64,000 bases of DNA from Pelagimonas phthalicica (lineage in GTDB: Bacteria; Pseudomonadota; Alphaproteobacteria; Rhodobacterales; Rhodobacteraceae): positions 1,550,001-1,614,000 of the forward strand of contig NZ_SOAP01000002.1 of NCBI RefSeq assembly GCF_004364805.1, read 5' to 3'. The notes beneath the pieces were generated by a model. The model was not told the DNA's origin. It saw only the letters and a list, made by a program, of their open reading frames with translations, and searched no databases. Both the position numbers and the translations under genes were made by a program. Shown piece by piece: positions 8,060 through 16,518 of this stretch (position 1 is its first letter; the number at the start of each line of letters is the position of its first letter).

Positions 8060-9286
8060 ATGAAACCCAATTTGCAACACTTCAATTGGGTAACACCTGT
8101 TCCCAGAAAAGCCGTGCTTTCACTTAACTCTCTATTTTTACTATTTTTTTTCGCCACAAAACCAGCGTTGGCACAGGAAACCCAACCTGTCCTCGAACAG
8201 CCCCCATTGCCCAAGCTGTGCCAAGAGCAAAACCTCTCATCCGGGGACTGTCTGACCTTGCTCGGCAGCCAAGTGTCGCTTCTGGAGCAACAAAGAGACA
8301 CGCTGTTGGAGCGCGTGACAGCGCTTGAAACCGCCCCCAAAGAGCCCGTAGTCGCGCTGCCTGAAAACTGTCACCAAGCAAATATGAGCATCGAACAGTG
8401 TTTGAAGTATTATGTTGACAACAACGAGACCATAAGAAAAATCGCCGTTGCAAAAATCGAGGCGCTTAAAAACCCTGATAAGGTCGATCCGGAACTGGCA
8501 GAAAATTACGCCGCAGCTCAAGTAGAAATCACTCGCCTTTTGGATGAGCTCGGAAAGGTCAATGAGAACTCTGATCAATTGGCCGCCGCACAGTTGGAAA
8601 TTCAGCGCCTCACCGATTTGCTGGCCCAAGCGCCCTCCCAAGCCACGCCAGCCCCAAAACTGTCTCATGACCTGGCAGACGCCCGGGCGAAGATCACAGA
8701 ATTGCAGAACCAACTGGATCAACAAGCCGCGGCATTCCAATCCGCAGAAAGCCCTGTCGTTCCTGAGGTGTTGGCACTCGATCCAGACGAAGCGCCCGGC
8801 GGCGATGAAACGGTTGCCGTCAAAGATGTTTGTGTCGCTCTTGAGAATAAAATGAAGGAACGGTTTGCGGAGCAGCTCAAGAACATTACTGTGACCATGG
8901 ATCATGACAAATGTGTCCAAGACACCATGGCAGAGCTGCGCCGCTATCACCTCGCGATTTTGCGCGAACATTCGGCATTCTTGGACGCGATGTCGCAACC
9001 CGACAAAGACAAATCCGCTCCGAAAGACGAAGCTACCGCGCTGATTTCCTGCAAAACGCCCACACAGGTCGAATTGCGCAATTTGCTGGAAGAACGCAAA
9101 GACATCTTCAGCAATCTATCCCCAGTCCGCCAGACCCGCCTGATCAGTGAATTGGCTGGCGGAGAAAGCATAGACGCCACTTTTTCAAAGGTCTGGCCCA
9201 ACAATCTCGAGTCCGAAAAGGCCACAACGTTGCTATGTCAAAGCTTCCCTAAAATCTGCAGCGAGGGCAGTACAGCGTGCGGTTAA
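8060..9286 (+). CDS. Exported coiled-coil protein, first gene of plus-strand trio
   Basis: 408 residues with an N-terminal hydrophobic signal (VLSLNSLFLLFFFATKPALA) and a mature chain made of two short repeated Cys motifs (CQEQNLSSGDC and CHQANMSIEQC, about 60 residues apart) followed by long coiled coil (TRLLDELGKVNENSDQLAAA region) and a Cys-containing C-terminal domain. The repeated C-x9-C units look like an internal duplication. It is divergent from the exported Cys-rich gene at 7964, only 95 bp away, and its stop overlaps the GTG start of the next gene. No known domain recognised. Confidence 0.73.
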   Translation: MKPNLQHFNWVTPVPRKAVLSLNSLFLLFFFATKPALAQETQPVLEQPPLPKLCQEQNLSSGDCLTLLGSQVSLLEQQRDTLLERVTALETAPKEPVVALPENCHQANMSIEQCLKYYVDNNETIRKIAVAKIEALKNPDKVDPELAENYAAAQVEITRLLDELGKVNENSDQLAAAQLEIQRLTDLLAQAPSQATPAPKLSHDLADARAKITELQNQLDQQAAAFQSAESPVVPEVLALDPDEAPGGDETVAVKDVCVALENKMKERFAEQLKNITVTMDHDKCVQDTMAELRRYHLAILREHSAFLDAMSQPDKDKSAPKDEATALISCKTPTQVELRNLLEERKDIFSNLSPVRQTRLISELAGGESIDATFSKVWPNNLESEKATTLLCQSFPKICSEGSTACG

Positions 9287-10242
9287 AGGTTGTTCTGGCC
9301 GGTCTTGTTGCGCTTTGTGTTGTAACTGCATCCGAGGCCCAAGAGAACAAATGCACTGGTTTTCGGTTTGCCCCCTGCCTGATTGTCCAGCCAGCGCCGG
9401 TTCCCCCACCTGGATGTGACGGGATTTGTAAAAAGTTGAGCGAGCAGATGGAACGCGGGTGCATGTTAGATGGAACCCAACCCTACGCAGATACGATTTT
9501 TCTGCGTCAAAATCTGACAACTAGGATCCCAGATGACGCACGTCGCGCGCTCACTCTTGCGGCGCTTGCGCAAAGTGTTGATGAAGTCTCGGCACAACTG
9601 TCCGAGACAGTGACCAGTTCTGATCCGTTGGTGGCCTATGCGGCATATCTTGAGATCGCGCTTTCGGCAGCCAGATCAGGGAGTATCACAGATCAGCGTG
9701 CCTCTTACGCGTTGTCCCGCATGTCTGAACTGGAGTTGCAGACGGTTACAAAGAGTGATCTCGCCTTTCTACGCGCGCTTCAGGCCGAGGCGCAAGGCGA
9801 TGTCGAAGCAGCGCTGACCCACACGCAAGCGGCGATCGAACAAGAGCCCCGGTTTTTCAACGCTTTGGCTTTGGATCTGCGTCTTCGCCTCGCCACCGGT
9901 CAGCACCTGCGCGGCCCTGCAAGCGCCTTTGCACAAACCGCCAGCTGTCAGTCGGAATTCCACGAGCTGCTGCGCGTATTGGCATTGATCGCCGATCTTG
10001 AGCCCTGCAAAAGCATGGCGGCTCATCTGGAGCTCTTCCTTTCCCGGCAAATCGTTGTTCCAGAAGACGCGCCGGGCATGCATGCGATCGCAACCTACCT
10101 CGCAGTTTTATCCAAACGAAAGGATCTTGCACAAAGCGCTTTTGATCGTTTCATGCAGCCGCCACGCCCAATATGTGCCACCGAAATCGGCGCTGAACTG
10201 GACAGGTTTCTTGACCTGCTGGCTGAGGACAAACAGCCATGA
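9277..10242 (+). CDS. Exported helical-repeat (TPR-like) protein
   Basis: 321 residues from a GTG at 9277 that overlaps the previous stop by 10 nt. Signal peptide to VVTASEA-QE, then a Pro/Cys-rich segment (CLIVQPAPVPPPGCDGICKK) and paired amphipathic helices in TPR style (LRALQAEAQGDVEAALTHTQ, AAIEQEPRFFNALALDLRLR). TPR-like exported proteins act as scaffolds in envelope complexes. Its stop overlaps the start of the next gene by 4 nt, so the three plus-strand genes are translationally coupled. Specific role unknown. Confidence 0.7.
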   Translation: MRLKVVLAGLVALCVVTASEAQENKCTGFRFAPCLIVQPAPVPPPGCDGICKKLSEQMERGCMLDGTQPYADTIFLRQNLTTRIPDDARRALTLAALAQSVDEVSAQLSETVTSSDPLVAYAAYLEIALSAARSGSITDQRASYALSRMSELELQTVTKSDLAFLRALQAEAQGDVEAALTHTQAAIEQEPRFFNALALDLRLRLATGQHLRGPASAFAQTASCQSEFHELLRVLALIADLEPCKSMAAHLELFLSRQIVVPEDAPGMHAIATYLAVLSKRKDLAQSAFDRFMQPPRPICATEIGAELDRFLDLLAEDKQP

Positions 10243-10745
10243 GGATTTGGTTCACATGGCTAGGCTGGGCGCTTTGGGTGTTTCTTCTTGGCCTTTGGAT
10301 CCGCTCAGGCGCGCCAATGACCGCGACAGAAGCGGGTACTTGGATCGGTAGCCTTTTCGCCTTGTCGCTTTTGTTGGGCGTGCTTTACCCGCAACTTGTC
10401 ACAACCGCATTGCCTGCTGCGGGGCTTGCCGTTTCGCTCGGGGGGGTGATTTTTTCGCTTATTTCACATGAGCCCCCTGCGCTGCCCGAGCTCATGTTGC
10501 TTGGGGTGACCTTGCCTATCAGCGTCATCTCCGCGCTGCTCTACCTATGGGGCGCACGTCGGGTCATACTCATTGCTACTCTGGCCGGGGCCTGGCAAAT
10601 CGCCTTGGTACATATCCTCAGCACGGCACCAATTACATCGCCTTTCTTGCTCTTTCCATGGATAATCGCCCCAATCATTTTGACCTGGATCGTTACTGGT
10701 GCCCTCATCCAGTGGCGCTCTTACCGGGTGAAATCAGCAAGGTAA
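10239..10745 (+). CDS. Small integral membrane protein
   Basis: 168 residues, nearly all hydrophobic, with about five to six predicted transmembrane helices (for example FTWLGWALWVFLLGLW and LFPWIIAPIILTWIVTGALI) and a basic cytoplasmic tail (RSYRVKSAR). No family recognised. Third gene of the plus-strand trio. Its last 25 bp overlap the end of the convergent gene at 10721-11836, an unusually tight tail-to-tail overlap. Confidence 0.7.
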   Translation: MRIWFTWLGWALWVFLLGLWIRSGAPMTATEAGTWIGSLFALSLLLGVLYPQLVTTALPAAGLAVSLGGVIFSLISHEPPALPELMLLGVTLPISVISALLYLWGARRVILIATLAGAWQIALVHILSTAPITSPFLLFPWIIAPIILTWIVTGALIQWRSYRVKSAR

Positions 10746-11836
10746 TGCTCTAACCGGGATTGGGCAAAACGCAGGTCTTGATGAATCTTGCGATAGGTGA
10801 ATCTGGCAATCATGGGCAGCGAGGAAAGTTGGTTTGCCTTCGTGGCAAGTGCGGCCGCATTGAACATTTCCTGACGCAATTCCAGCCGTTGATTGAAAAT
10901 GTTCACGGGCCGATCACCACAATCCGGGCAATCAAAGATTGTATCGACCAAAGCCAGGCGCAGCACTTCTTCACATTGGTTTCCCCGAACGGCGGGATGA
11001 TTGCTTAGGCATAACCCATATTCGCTCAGCCGTTCGCGCAATCGGCAAAACCCCAGGACAAGTTCCTGATCTTCTTCGAGGTTTTCTTCTGCCAAGGGCG
11101 CACAGTTTTCACCCAATGGCGTTATGGACCACCCCGGATGCGGACCAGATGAAAGCCGCGCAAGCTTGGACAAAATCAAGCCGATTTCAGCGCGCGTTTG
11201 TTCGATATCCTCCAAGGCCCGTCGTTTCATCGCGACCGCATCATCCGCTTTTTCACAGTTCTTGTCATCGCTTCCAAAACAAAACCCCACGGCGGCCGGC
11301 AAAGAGAATGACAGCTCAGAAAGCGATTTTTCAACAGCAGACACGGGGGTTGAAAGATCCCGGGACAGGCTGACACGCAGGACACTCACCATGATCAACT
11401 GAAAACAGCACCAAGCCAAGGCCAGCAAAATCAGGCTGCGCGTGATCTGAGACAAGCGCACGCGCGGCTTCTCCAGAGCGGCGCGTCCTTCAGGTTCAGG
11501 CAATCCTTGGTTTGCCTGTGATTGGGGTTTGCCTAACGCTGCGTTGTTGGCAAGGGCCGCGGCCAGTATCTGTTCAAAACTTTCAGCAGGTTTCCATTGC
11601 TGTTCCGAGATTTGAATACAGTTTCGAAGATAGGCCAAAGTGCCTTTGTAAGACCCGCCACCATGTTCTTTGAGAGCCCAAATAAGCGGGCTATCTTTGG
11701 CAAGCGAATCCTCAAAACTCTTGCGATTGAACGGTGCGCTAAGGTCCTGATCATCATGAGCCAGATACCAGCCCAAAAGATCCGCTCGCGCGCGATCAAG
11801 ACGCGCCTTGCTGCGAAATGTATAAGCTTCCGTCAT
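10721..11836 (-). CDS. Single-span membrane protein with periplasmic Cys-rich domain
   Basis: 371 residues. A cytoplasmic N-terminal part of about 135 residues (charged, with WALKEHGGGSYKGTLAYLRN) precedes one transmembrane helix (SLILLALAWCCFQLIMVSVL) and a large periplasmic domain with many cysteines (CFGSDDKNCEK, FDCPDCG) and helical segments. The ATG overlaps the stop of the VWA gene as TGATG. Last gene of the minus-strand ABC-VWA operon. It could link the cytoplasmic side to the exported components (inference from topology only). Confidence 0.68.
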   Translation of the reverse strand: MTEAYTFRSKARLDRARADLLGWYLAHDDQDLSAPFNRKSFEDSLAKDSPLIWALKEHGGGSYKGTLAYLRNCIQISEQQWKPAESFEQILAAALANNAALGKPQSQANQGLPEPEGRAALEKPRVRLSQITRSLILLALAWCCFQLIMVSVLRVSLSRDLSTPVSAVEKSLSELSFSLPAAVGFCFGSDDKNCEKADDAVAMKRRALEDIEQTRAEIGLILSKLARLSSGPHPGWSITPLGENCAPLAEENLEEDQELVLGFCRLRERLSEYGLCLSNHPAVRGNQCEEVLRLALVDTIFDCPDCGDRPVNIFNQRLELRQEMFNAAALATKANQLSSLPMIARFTYRKIHQDLRFAQSRLEHYLADFTR

Positions 11837-14280
11837 CAGTGGATAATCTCATCGTAAGGACGCGGCAGATAGGTCAGAGGCAGATAGATGGTCACCACCC
11901 CGCCGATGCCTGTATTCGTCCACACAAACTTGCGGGCCTTGAGGTCAATATATTCGTCGCGGCTGGCATCCCAAAACAGGTCACCCTTTCCGTCAGGGCC
12001 GTTCTCCCAAGGGCGGTCCACCTTGAAGTCGGAATCGATCAGATTGAGCAGCTTCTTTGTCCGACATGCTTCCAGACGGTATTTTTCAACCTTTTGACGG
12101 GCCGAACTCGCAAAACTGTTCAGATCCTGCCCCAGATCCAGAATGCCTTCGCCCAAAATGGTTCTGCTGACCAAGGGGATATTGTCGCGATTGTCGAAGT
12201 AAGCGAAGAAACGTTCATTATCCTTGGTCAGGAAGTCACCCGTCAAAATCTGTATCACCTCACGCAGCGCATTGGACAAATCTGATTGTGCGGTCGTGTC
12301 ATGCATTGATTTGCACAAAATATCGAATTGATCCGCCAGTCTTTTAACCTCGCGTTGGGAAATCGCGGCGTGGAAGTCCCAGCTGTCGCTTGCCCCGGAA
12401 CTTGGCAATGCAACAAAGCCTTTTGCCGCCAATGTCCTTGCCTCGGCAGAGGCGCTGACATCATCTAGATCAATCCCAAAAAGCTTGCGGGCCGCATCGG
12501 TCAATTCCGAATAGCCGGGGGGGTAGCGGTTAGATTCCGCCACTGTCCCCTGCGAACCGGTCAAAAGAATATTCGCGATTTGCTGAGAGATAACATCCTG
12601 AATCTCTGTCGCACCACGCAAGGACTGACGAATGCTGACCTGCGCTTCCTCTCCGGATTGAGGGGAAGCCGGGTCATAGGTTACCAAGGTCTGTTCCAAC
12701 CCCATCCGCACACCGTCCTGCATCGTCCGGTCAAGCAAGTCCTGGCTTTGCTTCACGAAATCTTCATTGATTTCACCCAGAAATTCGCCCCGCACAGCAA
12801 TGGGAAGATAAAGCACCTTTTCGTCTTTCAGCAGATCAATCACACCTTGCGGCGCATTTCCGCGATCCTTGTGATCGGCCAAGTGGATCACAATCCGCAA
12901 GCTCCCATCGCGCCAATCCGCCGATTTGATCGCTTGATAAACCGCAGCAAAGGCCGCCTCAGGTTTGTCATCCAATGGATCATCAAGGAACAATGGTTCG
13001 CTCAACAGATCTTCAAACTCATCGCCAAGATAGATCTCTGTCAGGTCGACAGCTGTCTTGATCTGCATCGGATCATCCAGCCCTTTCGCCGAACGGCGCA
13101 AAAAGTCCCCATACATCACCGCGCCAAACCGATTTGTCGTTGAGGCGCGATCAAGCGCAATCGCACTGACCTCTTCGGCAATGATGGGAAAATAGGTGTC
13201 CATAGATTTGGTCGCATCTAGAACAAACAGAACATCCACCTGATCAAGCAGAGACAGCTGATCCCCGATACTTTGCCCCGACGACTCGGCACAAAGTTGG
13301 CCTGACCCGCAGCGAGAGCCAATAAAAGCCACTTCGGCATGGGCGTCTTGCGACGTGGCCAACCTTTTGTCCTCAGACCGTTTGTCCAGCAGAACCGGGT
13401 ATTTGTCGAAATCACGTTTGTCGTTCAGCATCTCGGCAAGAGTGGCAGGTGCCTTTGCCAAAGGTTCTGCGTTGGACGTGCCCGGAGGTGCAGTCAGAAT
13501 TGCGGCTTTCGAGTTTTCTGCAAAAAACGTAGTCAGCCGCGAAAACCAGATTGTGCCAGCATCCTCTCGCACCCAGCCTTCGACGGTCTTTTGGTCCGGA
13601 CCGATCAGATAAAACAGCTCATCCTCATCATTCAGCATCATGTCCCAAACTTTGAAGACCGAGAAAACCGACAAGTCATGGTCAAGCCGAGAGCCTTTGG
13701 ACGGAACATCGTAGAGAGGAACCGACATGCGGTCATTGGACTCGGCTTCGGAATTCCAGGTCAAGAACTTGGTCTCAATCGGGTTTTCCGCAAAACTGCC
13801 ATCCTGCGTGCGAAACCCGTCACATAGAGGGTCAGCCGCGCCAAGCGTATCTCCGCGCTCACAAAATTGCTGCACAGCAAGTGGTTTGAGGGTCGGGCAA
13901 GCCAAGCCACGGCTCAACACGCCCCCTTGTGCGTTGCTTCCCCCCCCCAATAACGCGTTGCGAGGAACCCAGCCGCAATTGTTGCCCCCCTCTTCCGCTA
14001 AAACCAGAACAAGTCCATTTTCAGCAGCGTAACATTTCACCGGGGTAAAGGGTTCCAGAAACGTATTTGTCATTGGCTGAGGTGCCAACGGCCCGGATTT
14101 GAGCTGCTGCTTGCGCACCGTCACCGAATTGCCGCTACGCTCAAAGGAATCGATGGTCTCATACAAATCACCACGACATTGCCCCTCTGGGGAAACAAAG
14201 CTGGAGGCATCTTGTGCCCAAGCTTCGCCAGTGAAGAACAGAGCACTCATCAGGATGGTCGTCTGCTTCAAGGACTTCAT
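11836..14280 (-). CDS. Exported VWA-domain protein
   Basis: 814 residues from the ATG at 14280, which overlaps the upstream stop as ATGA and begins a clean signal peptide (MKSLKQTTILMSALFFTGEA, then WAQ). Two SH3-like beta segments with Cys come first (around residues 45-100 and 185-260), then a von Willebrand A domain whose MIDAS strand reads VLFVLDATKSMD (the D-x-T/S-x-S pattern) near residue 350. The rest is mixed alpha/beta. VWA domains bind protein partners through a metal ion. In this operon it probably works at the outer face of the inner membrane with the MacB-type transporter and the 733-residue exported protein. Confidence 0.78.
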   Translation of the reverse strand: MKSLKQTTILMSALFFTGEAWAQDASSFVSPEGQCRGDLYETIDSFERSGNSVTVRKQQLKSGPLAPQPMTNTFLEPFTPVKCYAAENGLVLVLAEEGGNNCGWVPRNALLGGGSNAQGGVLSRGLACPTLKPLAVQQFCERGDTLGAADPLCDGFRTQDGSFAENPIETKFLTWNSEAESNDRMSVPLYDVPSKGSRLDHDLSVFSVFKVWDMMLNDEDELFYLIGPDQKTVEGWVREDAGTIWFSRLTTFFAENSKAAILTAPPGTSNAEPLAKAPATLAEMLNDKRDFDKYPVLLDKRSEDKRLATSQDAHAEVAFIGSRCGSGQLCAESSGQSIGDQLSLLDQVDVLFVLDATKSMDTYFPIIAEEVSAIALDRASTTNRFGAVMYGDFLRRSAKGLDDPMQIKTAVDLTEIYLGDEFEDLLSEPLFLDDPLDDKPEAAFAAVYQAIKSADWRDGSLRIVIHLADHKDRGNAPQGVIDLLKDEKVLYLPIAVRGEFLGEINEDFVKQSQDLLDRTMQDGVRMGLEQTLVTYDPASPQSGEEAQVSIRQSLRGATEIQDVISQQIANILLTGSQGTVAESNRYPPGYSELTDAARKLFGIDLDDVSASAEARTLAAKGFVALPSSGASDSWDFHAAISQREVKRLADQFDILCKSMHDTTAQSDLSNALREVIQILTGDFLTKDNERFFAYFDNRDNIPLVSRTILGEGILDLGQDLNSFASSARQKVEKYRLEACRTKKLLNLIDSDFKVDRPWENGPDGKGDLFWDASRDEYIDLKARKFVWTNTGIGGVVTIYLPLTYLPRPYDEIIH

Positions 14281-16478
14281 TGCAACTCTCCAAAAATAAA
14301 TTTCGACATGACCCGGATCTTGTCGTTCAAAAAGAAGGTATCCGCGAGTTCGGGGGTCAAAACCCAATGGGTCAATCCCGTCCCCGTGTCAGGGCACTTG
14401 GCGGCAAACCGTTCGGCGGCATCCACCAGAACCTCATCTTCAAAAGGGGGTGTTTGCAGGGTTGCGCGAACTGAATCAGAGCGTAGCAACTTCACCGCTT
14501 CAATTGGCATGAAGTCAACCACTACCGATCCTGCCATGCTTTCAGCGGGCAGTCGCGGAGGCGTCTGGCAATAGTTATGCGTTAAAGGCAGCCCCGTACG
14601 ACCAATGATTACGAAACGCGGGGGCAGACGCGCCTCTGCAGCAATGACATTTGCCGATCTCGCTAGGTTTTCCGCCCCGATTTCCCCGGGTTTTAGCGAC
14701 TGGGCAAAGAGTGTTGGATCTCCTTCCAACAGAACGGGATAGGTAAACCCTTTGCCGCCATCACCCTCGGAAATGAAAACCTCCTCGGTTGTTTTCCCGA
14801 AAGCGCGCGTTGCATCGCCCAACAGGGTTGCCAAAACCGCTGAGAGGTCTTTGGTTCTACGCGCGTTCCAGATCGGGTACAGTTCTGGTGACACTATCTC
14901 GCCGTTGGAGTCCGTGATCCCGGTCATATTATAGAGCAGGATATTCACCGGGCGGATCGCGCTGCGCAGTTTCACATTGGAAAAGGTGACGATATCCTCG
15001 TCGGATAAAGAGACAGGCAACTCCGTGTCTTTGGAAAGCTCCCTGAGGTCAAAGCTCTTGTCGGGAAATGTGTCTGACCAGGTCAAGATACAGCTGCGCG
15101 GGGAGGGCAATCCAGTCCCCCCTGCATCAATTTTCTGGGGAACCGAAATCTTGATGGTGAGATCTTTGATCGGCTGCCCCAGCACCTCCGCGTGGAGCAT
15201 ATCAGCGATTTTGTTCACCGGTTTCATCCGGGTGATCTTGCTGAAGTCACCATCCTCATAGTCACCAGTAAAGTCCACCACCACGGGTTCAAAGAGACCG
15301 TCCACATGCCCGATTTCCATCTGCGGCAGGCAATTGTTGATCAGCGGGCTCGTATAGGCCTGATCAAATTCGATCAACAGATCCCAGAGAAACTTATCCT
15401 CTTCAACAGCCTCATCCACCTCAGCGATCGTTTTCGGTGCATTGACGGCACTCGCCGTAACATCCACGCTTTCTTTGAGGACCAGGCTATATCCAAAGGC
15501 GGCTTTTTGAGGCTCTGCTGTGTCGACTTGTAAATTTTCGTTCAGCACACCCATCTGCCAAAGCGTGTGAAAGCCCGTTTTGCGATCGTCCGGATACTCT
15601 GACATCAAATCTGTCAACGCGAGCGCCACACTTTCCGTAAAACGCTGCCTTTCACCTTCTGACAGGCCTGTGGTTTTAGACGCGACTACCTGCCCAAGAT
15701 CGACCAATCGGCTTGTCAGGACTTCATCCTGGCCGGACACCGCATAGACAGTCAGCGTTTGTCCGACAAAACTGTTGGAGAGCATGACGCCGGGCTGTTT
15801 CACCTCCGGGGCCGGCGATTCAGAAACAGGTCTTTGGAGGGCGGGTTTTTCGGCTGACTGTTCAAACTGTGCACAATCTGGCGCACAGATCGCGGCCGCA
15901 AGCTGTTGCCCCTCGCCGGACGCAAAGTCATGGGCGAACCAGATCGTTTCCCCGTCGACATAAGAGCTTTGCTTCAACACGCCGGACTTCAGGTAAGGGC
16001 GAACCTTCAATTTAGCGAAAGGATCATAAGCGCCCTTATAGTAATCTAGTTCACTCAGAAGAAACGCATCAACTTCCACCGCTGCAGAAACACCCCCGGT
16101 TTCAGTGTCGGGAAGGAGGTTTTGTAAAAAGACCGAGTTGGGATCTGCAAAGACAAAAAGCGACACTGGTAAACGCTCGCCCGAATACCGGATCACTTCT
16201 ATCCCACCTTTTCGCTTTGTCGAAAGATACCCCTGTAATTCTGCACATCTGTCATGCTGCACGACCCCATCGGTATAGAAGTCAAGATCGTCAGCCGCCG
16301 CAAATAAGCGATTTGGATCAACGTCGCGCCGCATAAGTCCCATCGGGCTCGCGGCGTCACTCATCGCGGCATGTTGGCTCGCTGCAAGCGCTTGGGAACA
16401 AACATCCTGAGCATTGGCTGCCCCGGAGAGCATAACCATCCCCAATAACAGAGCCCAAGGAAGATAAACCTGTTTCAA
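14277..16478 (-). CDS. Large exported protein of unknown function
   Basis: 733 residues with signal peptide to GAANA-QD. The mature chain has scattered cysteines and a C-terminal half with alternating hydrophobic strands (AIRPVNILLYNMTG, PPRFVIIGRTGLPL) that could form an alpha/beta fold resembling VWA or Rossmann domains, but I see no MIDAS motif. Lies between the MacB-type transporter (40 bp upstream) and the VWA gene (4-bp overlap downstream). Co-translation suggests a physical complex. Not assigned to a family. Confidence 0.7.
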   Translation of the reverse strand: MKQVYLPWALLLGMVMLSGAANAQDVCSQALAASQHAAMSDAASPMGLMRRDVDPNRLFAAADDLDFYTDGVVQHDRCAELQGYLSTKRKGGIEVIRYSGERLPVSLFVFADPNSVFLQNLLPDTETGGVSAAVEVDAFLLSELDYYKGAYDPFAKLKVRPYLKSGVLKQSSYVDGETIWFAHDFASGEGQQLAAAICAPDCAQFEQSAEKPALQRPVSESPAPEVKQPGVMLSNSFVGQTLTVYAVSGQDEVLTSRLVDLGQVVASKTTGLSEGERQRFTESVALALTDLMSEYPDDRKTGFHTLWQMGVLNENLQVDTAEPQKAAFGYSLVLKESVDVTASAVNAPKTIAEVDEAVEEDKFLWDLLIEFDQAYTSPLINNCLPQMEIGHVDGLFEPVVVDFTGDYEDGDFSKITRMKPVNKIADMLHAEVLGQPIKDLTIKISVPQKIDAGGTGLPSPRSCILTWSDTFPDKSFDLRELSKDTELPVSLSDEDIVTFSNVKLRSAIRPVNILLYNMTGITDSNGEIVSPELYPIWNARRTKDLSAVLATLLGDATRAFGKTTEEVFISEGDGGKGFTYPVLLEGDPTLFAQSLKPGEIGAENLARSANVIAAEARLPPRFVIIGRTGLPLTHNYCQTPPRLPAESMAGSVVVDFMPIEAVKLLRSDSVRATLQTPPFEDEVLVDAAERFAAKCPDTGTGLTHWVLTPELADTFFLNDKIRVMSKFIFGELQ

Positions 16479-16518
16479 TGCAACAAACTCCTCTATTCAA
16501 AAAGCTTTTTTGAGCCCA

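Noticed and set aside
8237-8998. Minus-strand open frame of 253 codons
   Set aside because: Antisense to the exported coiled-coil gene at 8060-9286, which has a signal peptide and coupled neighbour. No ribosome site or motif.
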